From: Streptomyces griseoruber
GTDB taxonomy: Bacteria; Actinomycetota; Actinomycetes; Streptomycetales; Streptomycetaceae
DNA: 40,982 nt
NCBI RefSeq assembly: GCF_001514205.1
Contig: NZ_KQ948795.1
Coordinates: 1-40,982, forward strand
Direction of reading: 5' to 3'
Below the pieces are notes generated by a model that worked only from the letters and a program-made list of their open reading frames with translations, ran no database searches and had not been told where the DNA came from. Below, in pieces: positions 32,092 to 40,491 of the stretch. The position numbers were made by a program, and so were the translations under genes. Numbering within the stretch: the first letter of the stretch is position 1; the number at the start of each line of letters is the position of its first letter.

Positions 32092-33171
32092 TCAGCGGAA
32101 GCGGCCCACCTCCAGGCCCTCGCCGGTACGGCGCGCCGAGAGGACGAAGCCGTAGTAGTGGGTGGCGCCGATGCTGGTGACATAGGCGCGGACCTCGTCG
32201 CCGAGGGGGCCGGTGAGCTGCTGGTGTGCGTCGCGCGGGGCGAAGGCCGGCCAGCGCGGGGGTGTGGAGGGGCGCAGCAGGAGCCGGCCGGAGAGGTTCA
32301 GCCGGCGCAGTTCGGCCTCGAGTTCGTGGACGAAGAACGGGCCGTGCTCGTCGCCGTAGGCCGCGGCCTGGAGCAGTGCCTCACCGGCGTCGGTGAGGAG
32401 CCGGGGCACCTGGCGCAGGAGTTCCCAGAAGAACTCCAGGCCGTCCAGGCCCGCTTCGCCGGCGAGCCAGCCGAGCGAGCCGCGTCGCAGGGGCAGACAG
32501 GGCGGGTTGGAGACGACGAGGTCGAACCGGGAGCCGAGGGAGAGGGACATGATGTCGGCCTCGGTGGCGGTCAGCCGGCCGGCCAGGCCGTTGAGGTGGG
32601 CGTTGAGGGTGGTGGCCGCGGTGCACTCCGGGTTGACGTCGACCGACAGGACCTCGGCGCCGCCCCGGGCGGCGGACAGGCCGAGGATGCCGGTGCCGCA
32701 GCCGAGGTCCAGGGCCGAGCGGACCCCACGGCGCGCGGCGACGAGCCGGGAGAGGGTCATCGAGTCGGTGCCGACCCAGGGCGCGTACGACCCGGTGTCC
32801 CGTCCCGCCGCCCGCCAGGCGGCCAGCAGCACCAGGCCGTCCCCGCGGACCAGGCAGTAGTCGGCCGACAGTTTCCCGGCGTCCTCGGTGAGGACCCGGG
32901 CCCGCAGCAGCAGGTCGAGCAGCGGCCCGGGGACCTGCGCGCGGGCCTCGGACTCGGCGACCTGGTCGCCGAAGACGAACAGGGAGGACAGCACCGACTC
33001 GGCGGACAGGCTGGTGGAGATCGCCGCGAGGGTCTCGGCGTCCCGCCAGGGTGCCAGTTGTCCGAGCCAGTCCCCGGCGAGGGTGAGCAGATCGTGCTGC
33101 GGAAGGGTGCGCAGCCGCTGCGGTCCGGCCGCCGCGATCTCGTCGGCGGACATCCCGTCCAGGGAAATCAT
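32092..33171 (-). CDS. ptmD: SAM-dependent methyltransferase PtmD (NPPx type)
   Basis: This 359-residue enzyme has about 140 residues of N-terminal helical domain. A class I methyltransferase fold follows with motif I LDLGCGTGILGL (near 154-165), an acidic SVDVNPE strand and SNPPCLPL (near 222-229). The NPP(Y/C) motif marks enzymes that methylate exocyclic or amide nitrogens, which suits N-methylation of the urea in pactamycin's dimethylurea. A role as an rRNA methyltransferase giving resistance cannot be excluded from sequence. The ATG at 33171 overlaps the ptmC stop (TGATG) and lies five bases after AGGAG; a GTG one codon upstream is possible. Last gene of the short ptmC-D unit. Confidence 0.82.
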   Translation of the reverse strand: MISLDGMSADEIAAAGPQRLRTLPQHDLLTLAGDWLGQLAPWRDAETLAAISTSLSAESVLSSLFVFGDQVAESEARAQVPGPLLDLLLRARVLTEDAGKLSADYCLVRGDGLVLLAAWRAAGRDTGSYAPWVGTDSMTLSRLVAARRGVRSALDLGCGTGILGLSAARGGAEVLSVDVNPECTAATTLNAHLNGLAGRLTATEADIMSLSLGSRFDLVVSNPPCLPLRRGSLGWLAGEAGLDGLEFFWELLRQVPRLLTDAGEALLQAAAYGDEHGPFFVHELEAELRRLNLSGRLLLRPSTPPRWPAFAPRDAHQQLTGPLGDEVRAYVTSIGATHYYGFVLSARRTGEGLEVGRFR

Positions 33172-34322
33172 CACGTCTCCTCACGGCCTCGGTGGGCCGG
33201 CTCGAAAACCGGTGCGAACGCCGATTTCAGCTCCCGCAGCCGCTCCAGCGCGCGGGGTCCGGCGTACGGGGCGCAGCGCGCGATTTCCTCCTCGGTGATT
33301 CCGCCGAAGAGATAGAGATTGACGACGTCGATCGGTCCGGTGCAGCTCTTGCAGTACGGAAAACGGGGCCGGGGCTGCATGAACATGTCGTAGTGCTGAT
33401 GATTTCCGAACTGCTCGGGTATGAGGTCGGGATTCTCCTTGATGTTTCCCATGGGTTTGAGCCAGGCGTACGGGCAGCAGGAGACGTCTCCCTGGCCGAA
33501 AAGCTGGACCGTGGTGGCCGTGGCGTAACAGCGCAGGGTACGGACTCCGGTGCGCAGTTGATTCCCGATGTGTTCCACGAACGCGCGCGGTGGAAGGACG
33601 GCGGACAGTTCGTCGTAGCGTTCGAGCAACGGCGCGAAATGGTCGCCGAGCGGCGGTGCGTGCGTGGTTCTGGTCTCCCCGCGCACGGGAAAGAAGTAGA
33701 GCATCACTCCGCGCCCGTAACGCTCCGCCAGGAACGCGGCGAACTCGGCCTGCCCGGTGGCGTTCAGATCGGTGATGACCGACTGGATCTCGATGGGGAT
33801 CCCGAGTTCCACCGCGTGGTCCAGGTGCCGCATGATGACGTCGAAGAGCCGGTGCTGTTTGGGCGGCAGCCGATGGCCGTTCATCTCCAGCGTGTGGCCG
33901 TCGAGGGACAGGCACAGCTGGACGTTGCCCAGCTCGGCGAGGGCCTGGAGCCGATGCGGCGTCAGGAAGGCGCCGTTGGTGATGACCTGCACGACCTCGT
34001 ACTTCTCACTGCATTCCGCGACGAACTCGGTGGAGCCCTTCAGCCAGAAGAACTCGCCGCCGCTCAGCCGCATGACCGGGCTGTCGACATGCCGGTGATA
34101 GGCGTCGAGGATCTCGTGCCAGTCGGCGCGCCGGTCGGTGGTCAGCCGCAGTCTCGCGTCCGGCACCTGCATCAGGAGATTGAAGTCCTCGGTGAGGCAG
34201 TAGGAACACCTCATCTGGCACAGCTGCTCCTCTATCACCATGTCATTCATGAGGAGCTTGAGACGGTTTTGGCCGTCGCGATGCGCGAACATCGTCTCGC
34301 GATAATCACGTTTCAAGGCCAT
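33171..34322 (-). CDS. ptmC: Radical SAM enzyme PtmC with SPASM-like C-terminus
   Basis: The 383-residue enzyme has its cluster motif early, CQMRCSYC (C35, C39, C42), and LRLSGGEFFW as the SAM-contacting GGE motif. A cysteine-rich C-terminal part follows, with LRCYATATT, VSCCPYAW and FPYCKSCTG, as in SPASM or twitch domains that hold extra Fe-S clusters. There is no cobalamin domain. Of the four radical SAM enzymes here it is the candidate for rearranging the glucosamine carbons into the five-membered ring. The start at 34322 lies six bases after a strong promoter, so the message is probably leaderless. It is coupled to ptmD. Confidence 0.87.
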   Translation of the reverse strand: MALKRDYRETMFAHRDGQNRLKLLMNDMVIEEQLCQMRCSYCLTEDFNLLMQVPDARLRLTTDRRADWHEILDAYHRHVDSPVMRLSGGEFFWLKGSTEFVAECSEKYEVVQVITNGAFLTPHRLQALAELGNVQLCLSLDGHTLEMNGHRLPPKQHRLFDVIMRHLDHAVELGIPIEIQSVITDLNATGQAEFAAFLAERYGRGVMLYFFPVRGETRTTHAPPLGDHFAPLLERYDELSAVLPPRAFVEHIGNQLRTGVRTLRCYATATTVQLFGQGDVSCCPYAWLKPMGNIKENPDLIPEQFGNHQHYDMFMQPRPRFPYCKSCTGPIDVVNLYLFGGITEEEIARCAPYAGPRALERLRELKSAFAPVFEPAHRGREET

Positions 34323-34328
34323 GCCGCG

Positions 34329-34358
34329 AGTCTAAGTTCACCCCGAAGACAGGGTCAA
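34329..34358 (-). promoter_or_regulatory. Promoter of ptmC-D, probably leaderless
   Basis: On the minus strand TTGACC (complement at 34353-34358) is followed after 18 bases by TAGACT (complement at 34329-34334), close to the housekeeping sigma consensus. Only six bases separate TAGACT from the ptmC ATG, so transcription should begin at or next to the A of the start codon. A plus-strand GTTCACC lies inside the spacer at 34336-34342 and resembles half of a PhoP box. Confidence 0.65.
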
Positions 34359-34486
34359 TGATCGCGAGCCGATCCGTCCTGAGGATGGCTCATATGCGTC
34401 TGACGACGGGCCGGTTGGCACGGGGTAGCGTTATGCCGACGTACTCGCCAAATCAGTGTGCCTGAACGGGCAGTAAGGACGGCAGT

Positions 34487-36193
34487 ATGCTCGCTCTGGG
34501 ACTCGGCGGTTCCAACCACGACTTCTCGGCCTGCCTCGTCGAGAACGGTGAGATCGCCGTCGGTATTGAAGAGGAACGGCTGACGCGACGCAAATACGCG
34601 GTCAATGTGAATTCTCTGGCGAACCAGTGCTGGCGTTACTGCCTGACCGCGCGCGGGGTCCGGCTCGGCCAGGTGGAGGCGATCGTCGCCGACGACACCC
34701 TGCTGCCGAGCTGCTACTTCCCGTTCCGCAGCCGTACGACGCTGATCCGGCATCATCTGGCGCACGCCGCCAGCGCCTTCCACCCCTCGCCCTTCCCGGA
34801 GGCCGCGATCCTGGTGGTCGACGGGGCGGGCAGCCTCTTCGACGGACAGGGCGTGGAGACGCTGACGATGTCGGTGGGCAGCGGCACGGAGATCACCGAG
34901 ATCTCCAAGGTGTTCGGCACCAACTGGAGCACCGACGGACTGCGCGACACCCGGGTCTACCAGGCCGGCGACAGCGACCATTCACTGGGCTTCCTGTACA
35001 AGGCCGTCAGCAGGGCCATCGGCTTCACCCTCTACGAGGAGGGCCGCTGGTACCTGACCGAGGACGGCAAGACCATGGGCCTCGCGCCCTACGGCACCGA
35101 CCGCTACCGGAGCGAGTTCCACCGCCACCTCGACCTGCTGCCGGAGGGCCGGTACACCCTGCACCTGAAGGACGGCGGGCTGCTGGACTTCGTCGAGCAC
35201 GCGCTGGACGGGTTCGAGGGCGACGAGCGGTTCGCCCGGGGCGCCGATCTCGCCTGGGCGGCCCAGGACCTGCTGGAGACCGCCGTCCTGCACGCCGCGC
35301 ACTGGCTGCACCGGGAGACCGGGCTGACCCGGCTGTGTCTGGCGGGCGGGGTCGCCCTCAACTCGGTGGCGAACGGCAAGATCCTGCGGGACACCCCGTT
35401 CACCGAGATCTACGCCCAGCCCGCCGCGGGCGACAACGGCTGCGCGGTCGGCTGCGCCTACTACGGCCACCATGTCCTCGGCGGGCATCCGCGCCCCCGC
35501 GCTCCGCGGGCCCGCGGGTCGGCACCGCGCCCGCAGACCCACACCTACCTGGGCCGTTCGTACGGCACCGAGGAGATCCGGGCCGCGCTCGACGCCTCGG
35601 GCCTGCCCCACCGGCGGGTGGCGCGGCCGGCCCGGCTCGCGGCCGAACTCCTGCCGCAGGGCGCGCTCATCGGCTGGTTCACCGGAGGGTCCGAGTTCGG
35701 GCCGCGCGCCCTCGGCCACCGCAGCATCCTGGCCGATCCGCGCCGCGCGGAGATGAAGGACATCCTCAACAGCAAGGTCAAGCACCGGGAGGCGTTCCGC
35801 CCGTTCGCCCCCGCCGTCCTCGCCGAGCGGGCCGCCGACTACTTCGAGCTCGACATCGAGTCGCCGTACATGCTGATCGTCGCGCCGGTCCGGCAGGACA
35901 GGAGGCGGGAGATACCGGCCGTCACCCATGTCGACGGAACGGCCAGGGTGCAGACGGTGACCCCGGAGGCGAACGGCTCCTTCCACGAACTGGTGGCCCG
36001 GTTCGGGGAGATCACCTCGGTGCCCGTCGTGCTCAACACCTCCTTCAACGACCGCGGGGAGCCGATCGTGGAGACCCCCGGGCAGGCGCTCGCGTTCTTC
36101 GGCCCGAGCCAGCTCGACTATCTCTTCCTGGAGGACTTCGTGGTCGCGCACAGCGCCACGGACCTGGACGCGGTGACCGAGGTGGCCGGGTGA
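34487..36193 (+). CDS. ptmB: O-/N-carbamoyltransferase PtmB (NodU/TobZ family)
   Basis: The 568-residue protein is a two-domain carbamoyltransferase. The N-terminal ASKHA-like domain has GLGGSNHDFSAC (H11) and the histidine cluster RHHLAHAASAF (H89, H90, H93). The C-terminal YrdC-like part has TGGSEFGPRALGHRSI and LNTSFN. Such enzymes make carbamoyl-adenylate from carbamoyl phosphate and ATP and pass it to an acceptor. Here the acceptor should be an amine of the aminocyclopentitol, giving the urea that PtmD then methylates. AAGGA precedes the ATG at 34487. Its stop overlaps the ptmA GTG, so the two are coupled. Full length for the family. Confidence 0.92.
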   Translation: MLALGLGGSNHDFSACLVENGEIAVGIEEERLTRRKYAVNVNSLANQCWRYCLTARGVRLGQVEAIVADDTLLPSCYFPFRSRTTLIRHHLAHAASAFHPSPFPEAAILVVDGAGSLFDGQGVETLTMSVGSGTEITEISKVFGTNWSTDGLRDTRVYQAGDSDHSLGFLYKAVSRAIGFTLYEEGRWYLTEDGKTMGLAPYGTDRYRSEFHRHLDLLPEGRYTLHLKDGGLLDFVEHALDGFEGDERFARGADLAWAAQDLLETAVLHAAHWLHRETGLTRLCLAGGVALNSVANGKILRDTPFTEIYAQPAAGDNGCAVGCAYYGHHVLGGHPRPRAPRARGSAPRPQTHTYLGRSYGTEEIRAALDASGLPHRRVARPARLAAELLPQGALIGWFTGGSEFGPRALGHRSILADPRRAEMKDILNSKVKHREAFRPFAPAVLAERAADYFELDIESPYMLIVAPVRQDRRREIPAVTHVDGTARVQTVTPEANGSFHELVARFGEITSVPVVLNTSFNDRGEPIVETPGQALAFFGPSQLDYLFLEDFVVAHSATDLDAVTEVAG

Positions 36194-37389
36194 GCGACGG
36201 GCCGGGGATGCGGTACGAGACCTGGCGGGCCCTCGCGCTGTGGGGGGCGGAAGAGGAGGCCGCCGCCCTGGAGGTGATCCGGTCCCGGTCGCCGTTCCGC
36301 TACTACGGGCCGGACCTCGCGCATCGCACCGACGCGTTCGAGGCCGCGTTCTCGGAGGTGGCGGGGGTCGCGCACACGGTCGCGGTGTCCTCCGGCACCG
36401 CCGCGCTCACCGCCGCGCTGATCGGTCTCGGGATCCCGGCCGGCGCGGAGGTGATCGTGCCCGCCGTGACCTTCGTCGCCAGTGTGGGCGCGGTGGTCGG
36501 CGCCCGGGGCGTCCCCGTGTTCGCCGAGGTCGACGACTCCCTCACGCTGGACCCGGCGCGGCTGGAGGAGCGGATCACCGGGCGGACCTGGGGGGTGATG
36601 CCGGTCCATCTGAACAACGCCGCCGCCGACATGGATCCGATCACGGAGGTCGCGCGCCGGCACGGGCTGCGGGTGGTCGAGGACGCGGCACAGGCCGCCG
36701 GGATCCGCTACCGGGGCCGGCCGGTCGGCGGCCTCGGCGACGCGGGCGCCTTCAGTTTCCAGCTCGACAAGAACATCACCGCCGGCGAGGGCGGCGCGGT
36801 CACCACGTCCGACGCCGATGTCCACGACCGGGTGGCCCGCTACCAGGACCAGGGCGGCCAGTTCACCACCGCCAGGGGCGCGACGCGCGGCACCGCCGAC
36901 GCCCCGCCGTTCGTCGGCACCAACCTGCGCATGACCGAGCTGACCGCGGCCGTGCTCGGCGCCCAGCTGCCGCGGCTGCTCCCGATGTGCCGGCGGCTGC
37001 GGGACGTGGCGCGCCGGGTGCGGGCCGGGACCGCCGATCTGCCGGTGCGCTGGCGCAGACTCCCCGACGAGGAGGGCTCGGGCGGCGACCTCACCCTGCT
37101 CCTCGGCTCGCGTCTGGAGGCGCGCGGTGTCGTCGCCGGCCTCAACGCCGCCGGGATCCCGGCGCACACCCTGTATCAGGGCCAGCCGGTCACGGCCAAC
37201 CGCGCGGTACGCGAAGGACGTACGCCCTGGGGCGTGGAGTGGGAGCGGCCGCCGCGCCTGCGCACCAGCGAGGCGCTGCTCGGCCGCTCGGTGACCATCG
37301 CGCTGGGCGCGGCCATGACCGACGACGACGTGGACGCCGTGGTCGACGCCGTCCGCAAGGCCTGCCAGGGCATCAGCGCGGCCGGCTGA
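36190..37389 (+). CDS. ptmA: DegT/DnrJ/EryC1 sugar aminotransferase PtmA
   Basis: The 399-residue PLP enzyme has the family landmarks SSGTAALTAAL (phosphate binding), PAVTFVAS, VVEDAAQAAG and the PLP lysine in SFQLDKNITAGEGG (K194). These fold-type I enzymes transaminate keto-sugars, usually with glutamate or glutamine. In the pathway it should aminate the ketone made by PtmN and supply an extra nitrogen of the aminocyclopentane. The GTG at 36190 is chosen because it overlaps the ptmB stop (GTGA), like other junctions here; the ATG at 36208 would lose only six residues. It is the last clear biosynthetic gene on this side. Confidence 0.88.
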   Translation: MSDGPGMRYETWRALALWGAEEEAAALEVIRSRSPFRYYGPDLAHRTDAFEAAFSEVAGVAHTVAVSSGTAALTAALIGLGIPAGAEVIVPAVTFVASVGAVVGARGVPVFAEVDDSLTLDPARLEERITGRTWGVMPVHLNNAAADMDPITEVARRHGLRVVEDAAQAAGIRYRGRPVGGLGDAGAFSFQLDKNITAGEGGAVTTSDADVHDRVARYQDQGGQFTTARGATRGTADAPPFVGTNLRMTELTAAVLGAQLPRLLPMCRRLRDVARRVRAGTADLPVRWRRLPDEEGSGGDLTLLLGSRLEARGVVAGLNAAGIPAHTLYQGQPVTANRAVREGRTPWGVEWERPPRLRTSEALLGRSVTIALGAAMTDDDVDAVVDAVRKACQGISAAG

Positions 37390-37426
37390 GCCGTACCAAC
37401 CGACCGGAGCGGAGCGAGACACCGAC

Positions 37427-37915
37427 ATGAGCCTGTACGACATCCCCGTCCGCACCCTCGCCGGGGAACCCGGCGATCTGCGCCCCTACCGGGGGACGGC
37501 CCTGCTCGTGGTGAACGTGGCCTCGCGGTGCGGGCGCACCCCGCAGTACGCGGCGCTGGAGGAACTGCACCGGCGCTACGGCCCGCGCGGGTTCGCCGTC
37601 CTGGGCTTCCCCTGCAACCAGTTCGGGCAGCAGGAGCCGGGCACCCCCGAGGAGATCCAGGAGTTCTGCTCCACCGCGTACGACGTCACCTTCCCCCTCT
37701 TCGAGAAGGTGGACGTCAACGGTGTGCGGCGGCATCCGCTCTACGCGCTCCTCACCGCCGTGCCCGACGAGCGGGGGGTGGCCGGGGACGTCGAGTGGAA
37801 CTTCGAGAAGTTCCTGGTGTCGCCCGAGGGCGCGGTGGCGCACCGGATCCGGTCCCGGGTGAAGCCGGACACCCCCGAGATCGCCGGGCGGATCGAGGCC
37901 CTGCTGCCGGCCTGA
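37427..37915 (+). CDS. Glutathione peroxidase-like thiol peroxidase
   Basis: The 162-residue protein has the family pattern: the peroxidatic Cys in NVASRCGRTPQY, the Gln in CNQFGQQEPG and the Trp in EWNFEKFLV. Streptomyces lack glutathione, so it probably uses thioredoxin or mycothiol-type thiols to reduce peroxides. It has Cys, not selenocysteine. It begins 37 bases after ptmA on the same strand with only a weak GAGCGAGA ribosome-binding site, so read-through from ptmB-A is possible. A link to pactamycin is not shown; protection of the many Fe-S enzymes would be speculation. Confidence 0.88.
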   Translation: MSLYDIPVRTLAGEPGDLRPYRGTALLVVNVASRCGRTPQYAALEELHRRYGPRGFAVLGFPCNQFGQQEPGTPEEIQEFCSTAYDVTFPLFEKVDVNGVRRHPLYALLTAVPDERGVAGDVEWNFEKFLVSPEGAVAHRIRSRVKPDTPEIAGRIEALLPA

Positions 37916-37935
37916 GCGGCACCGCGCGCGGCCCC

Positions 37936-37960
37936 GGCTCATCCATGACGTGGATGAGCC
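37936..37960. promoter_or_regulatory. Putative LysR operator (site 1) upstream of the MFS gene
   Basis: A perfect inverted repeat, GGCTCATCCA-TGACG-TGGATGAGCC, lies 20 bases after the peroxidase stop and 180 bases before the MFS start. Its core CATCCA-N5-TGGATG is shared with site 2 at 40492-40508 and fits the T-N11-A rule of LysR binding sites. It could also work as a terminator hairpin for the peroxidase. Confidence 0.6.
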
Positions 37961-38140
37961 GGATACGGGATTCGGATCACCCGGAGGATGGCGGCGGGCC
38001 GTTCGGCCGCCCATAGTCGTCCCTACCCGCACGCCGCTGTCCGGACCAGCCGCCGGTGTGCGGTGGTCCGCAGCATGCCGTGCTCCCCAGCATCTCCGAC
38101 ACCGGCATGCCCGCTCCCGTACACCGTCCCTGGAGTCGCC

Positions 38141-39415
38141 ATGCCCGGTTCCGCACCGCAGCCGTCCCCCGCCGCGGTCGACGACGCCGCTCCCTCTCCC
38201 GTCGCCGTCTCCGGCCCTGCCCATCTGCTGCGGGTCACCCTGCTGATGGCGGGCAGCTGTCTGCCGATCCTGGGGGCGGTGCTGATCGCCCCGGTGCTGC
38301 CGAAGATGCAGGACCACTTCGCCTCGGTCCCGGGGGCCAAGGCGCTGGTGCCGCTGGCGCTGACCGTGCCGGCGCTGGCGCTGGCGCTGCTGGCGCCGTT
38401 CGCCGGGGTGATCGTGGACCGGCTGGGCCGCAAGCGGCTGCTGGTCGTGGCGACCGTCCTGTACGCCGGGTTCGGCACGGCCCCGCTCTGGCTGGACTCG
38501 CTCGGCGGCATCATCGCCAGCCGTGCCCTGGTCGGGGTCACCGAGGCCGCCATCATGACCTGCTGCACGACCCTGATCGGCGACTACTACACCGGCCGGC
38601 GGCGGGTGAAGTACCTCGCGCTGCAGACCATGTGCGCCTCCGCCTCGGCCACCGTGTTCTTCGTGCTCGGCGGGGCCGCCGGGTCGGCGGGCTGGCGGGT
38701 GCCGTTCTGGGTGTACGCCGTCAGCCTGGCCCTCGCCCCGCTGATGGCCTCCGCCCTGCCCGGCTCGACGGTCCGCGCCGAGGCCGAGGAGGCCGCGGCC
38801 GAGGCACCGGCGCGGCACTCCTTCCCCTGGCGGCAGCTGGCGGGCATCTGCGCCCTCACCTTCTTCGGCGCGATGGTCTTCTACACCGTCCCGGTGGAGA
38901 TGTCGTATCTGCTCGACGACCTCGGGGTGGAGAACTCCGGGGTGATCGGGCTGGCCACCGCGATCGCGAGTGCCGCCACGGTGGCCGGGGCGATCACCTT
39001 CGCCCGGCTGAAGCGCTCCCCCGAGCCGATGCTGCCGGCCGTGCTCGCGGTCTGCGCGGCCGGTTTCGGGGTGATGTTCCTCGCCGGGAGCGCCCCGGTG
39101 CTGGTCGTCGGCGCGGTGGTCAACTGCGTGGGCACGGGCATGCTGCTGCCCGCCCTGCTCACCAGCGCCATGTCCCGGCTGGCCTTCGCGGACCGGGGCC
39201 GCGGCACCGGGCTGTGGACGGCGGCCTTCTTCGGCGGCGAGTTCGTCTGCCCGCTGGTCCTGCTCGCCCTGGAGTCGGCGGTCGGCAGCCTCGCCGCCGC
39301 CGTCGGCCTGCTGGGACTGGCCGCCGCACTGGTCGCCGCGGGGCTGCTGACGGCACGCCGCCGGATCGCGGACGCCCCCGCCGACCCCCGCCCGCTGCCC
39401 GAACAGCTGGCCTGA
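38141..39415 (+). CDS. MFS transporter, 12-helix drug-exporter type
   Basis: The 424-residue membrane protein has about 12 hydrophobic helices. The loop between helices 2 and 3 reads FAGVIVDRLGRKRLL, the MFS motif A (GxxxDRxGR), and the N-terminal 35 residues are a Pro/Ala-rich cytoplasmic tail. It probably exports a small molecule by proton exchange; pactamycin or a toxic carboxylic acid are both possible. The ATG at 38141 follows TGGAG by six bases; an upstream in-frame start would only add low-complexity sequence. The operator-like repeat at 37936-37960 suggests control by the LysR protein encoded just downstream. Confidence 0.87.
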   Translation: MPGSAPQPSPAAVDDAAPSPVAVSGPAHLLRVTLLMAGSCLPILGAVLIAPVLPKMQDHFASVPGAKALVPLALTVPALALALLAPFAGVIVDRLGRKRLLVVATVLYAGFGTAPLWLDSLGGIIASRALVGVTEAAIMTCCTTLIGDYYTGRRRVKYLALQTMCASASATVFFVLGGAAGSAGWRVPFWVYAVSLALAPLMASALPGSTVRAEAEEAAAEAPARHSFPWRQLAGICALTFFGAMVFYTVPVEMSYLLDDLGVENSGVIGLATAIASAATVAGAITFARLKRSPEPMLPAVLAVCAAGFGVMFLAGSAPVLVVGAVVNCVGTGMLLPALLTSAMSRLAFADRGRGTGLWTAAFFGGEFVCPLVLLALESAVGSLAAAVGLLGLAAALVAAGLLTARRRIADAPADPRPLPEQLA

Positions 39416-39418
39416 AAC

Positions 39419-39477
39419 GCGGCCTCCGCTTCCACCGGAGGCCGCCGGCCCGTCCCCGCACGGTGCGGTGACGGGCC
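39419..39477. terminator. Double-hairpin terminator between MFS and LysR genes
   Basis: Two strong stems lie back to back between these convergent genes. The first is GCGGCCTCCG / CGGAGGCCGC with a seven-base loop (39419-39445). The second is GGCCCGTC...CCGCAC-G-GTGCGG...GACGGGCC (39447-39477). They can stop transcription from both sides. Confidence 0.75.
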
Positions 39478-39530
39478 GCTTCCCTGCCGGGCGTGCGCCT
39501 CTCCCCGAGGCGCCTTGCGGGGCACCACCG

Positions 39531-40472
39531 CTATACCGCCGGCGAGACCTCGGGCCCGTGGTCCGTCAGGGTCGCCCCCACCTCCACCGCCTTCCGGCGG
39601 AGCCAGATGTGGGCGGCGTCCTGGGCGTGGACCGGGTGCCACCACAGGGCCTCCTGGACCGGGACGGCCTCGAAGGGGCAGGGCAGGACGCGGACCGCCG
39701 CCGCGCGGACCGCCTTGCGGGCCAGACGCTCCTGGATCATCGCGACCCGGCGGGTGCCCTCGACCATGTGGGGCAGGAGCTGGAACGTCTGCACGGACAC
39801 CTCCACCCGGGGGCTGATGCCGAGCATGCTGAGCTGCCGGGCGACCGGAGCGTCGTAGGGCCGCTGGTAGACCGCCCAGGGCAGCCGGGCCAGATGGTCG
39901 AGGGTGATGTCGTGGCCGACCTCGGGGTTGTCGTCGGCGACCAGGCACAGCCAGCGGTCCTGGTGGAGGTCGACGGCCGGGAAGCCGTCGATGACGCCGT
40001 GCGGCAGCAGCAGCCCGTCGACGGTGCTGAGGGTGGTCGCGGTGTTCTCCACGACACCGGGCGCCGGATGCTGGAAGGTGAACCGGATGCCCGGCGCCTC
40101 CTGGTGCACGGCCCGGGCCAGCGCCGCCCCGAACACGGCCGCGCCGTAGTCCGAGGCGAGCAGCGTGAACTCCCGGTTCTCCGCGGCCGGTTCGAAGTCG
40201 GCCTGGCTGGAGAACACCCGCTCCAGCAGATCGCACGCGGTCGCGCTGCGGTCCCGCAGGGCGACCCCGAGCGGGGTCAGCTCGTAGGCGTTGCCGGTGC
40301 GGGCCAGCAATTCGTCGTCGAAATGGCGCCGCAGCCGCGCCAGCGCCGCGCTCATCGCGGGCTGGCTCAGCCCGATGCGCTCGCCGGCCCGGGTCACATT
40401 GCGCTCCTCCAGCAGGGCGCGCAGGGCGACGACCAGGTTGAGATCGAGTCGGGACAGGTTCACCGCGGGCAC
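39531..40472 (-). CDS. LysR-type transcriptional regulator
   Basis: The 313-residue protein has the LysR N-terminal helix-turn-helix (DLNLVVALRALLEERNVTRAG, then LSQPAMSAALARLRRHF, residues about 9-52) and a periplasmic-binding-like effector domain from about residue 95. The NodD/SyrM-like look of the first helices suggests an aromatic or small-acid effector. Starts at GTG 40472, with GTG 40463 as alternative. It is divergent from a fumarylacetoacetate-hydrolase-family gene, the classic LysR arrangement, and a palindrome stands 20 bases upstream of its start. A second copy of that palindrome lies upstream of the MFS gene, so a small regulon is likely. Confidence 0.9.
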   Translation of the reverse strand: MPAVNLSRLDLNLVVALRALLEERNVTRAGERIGLSQPAMSAALARLRRHFDDELLARTGNAYELTPLGVALRDRSATACDLLERVFSSQADFEPAAENREFTLLASDYGAAVFGAALARAVHQEAPGIRFTFQHPAPGVVENTATTLSTVDGLLLPHGVIDGFPAVDLHQDRWLCLVADDNPEVGHDITLDHLARLPWAVYQRPYDAPVARQLSMLGISPRVEVSVQTFQLLPHMVEGTRRVAMIQERLARKAVRAAAVRVLPCPFEAVPVQEALWWHPVHAQDAAHIWLRRKAVEVGATLTDHGPEVSPAV

Positions 40473-40491
40473 CGCCTAAGGAGCGAAGAGA

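Noticed and set aside
37936..37960. Palindrome as only a terminator of the peroxidase gene
   Set aside because: A hairpin role is possible, but the same CATCCA-N5-TGGATG core recurs at 40492-40508 in a divergent promoter where a terminator makes no sense.
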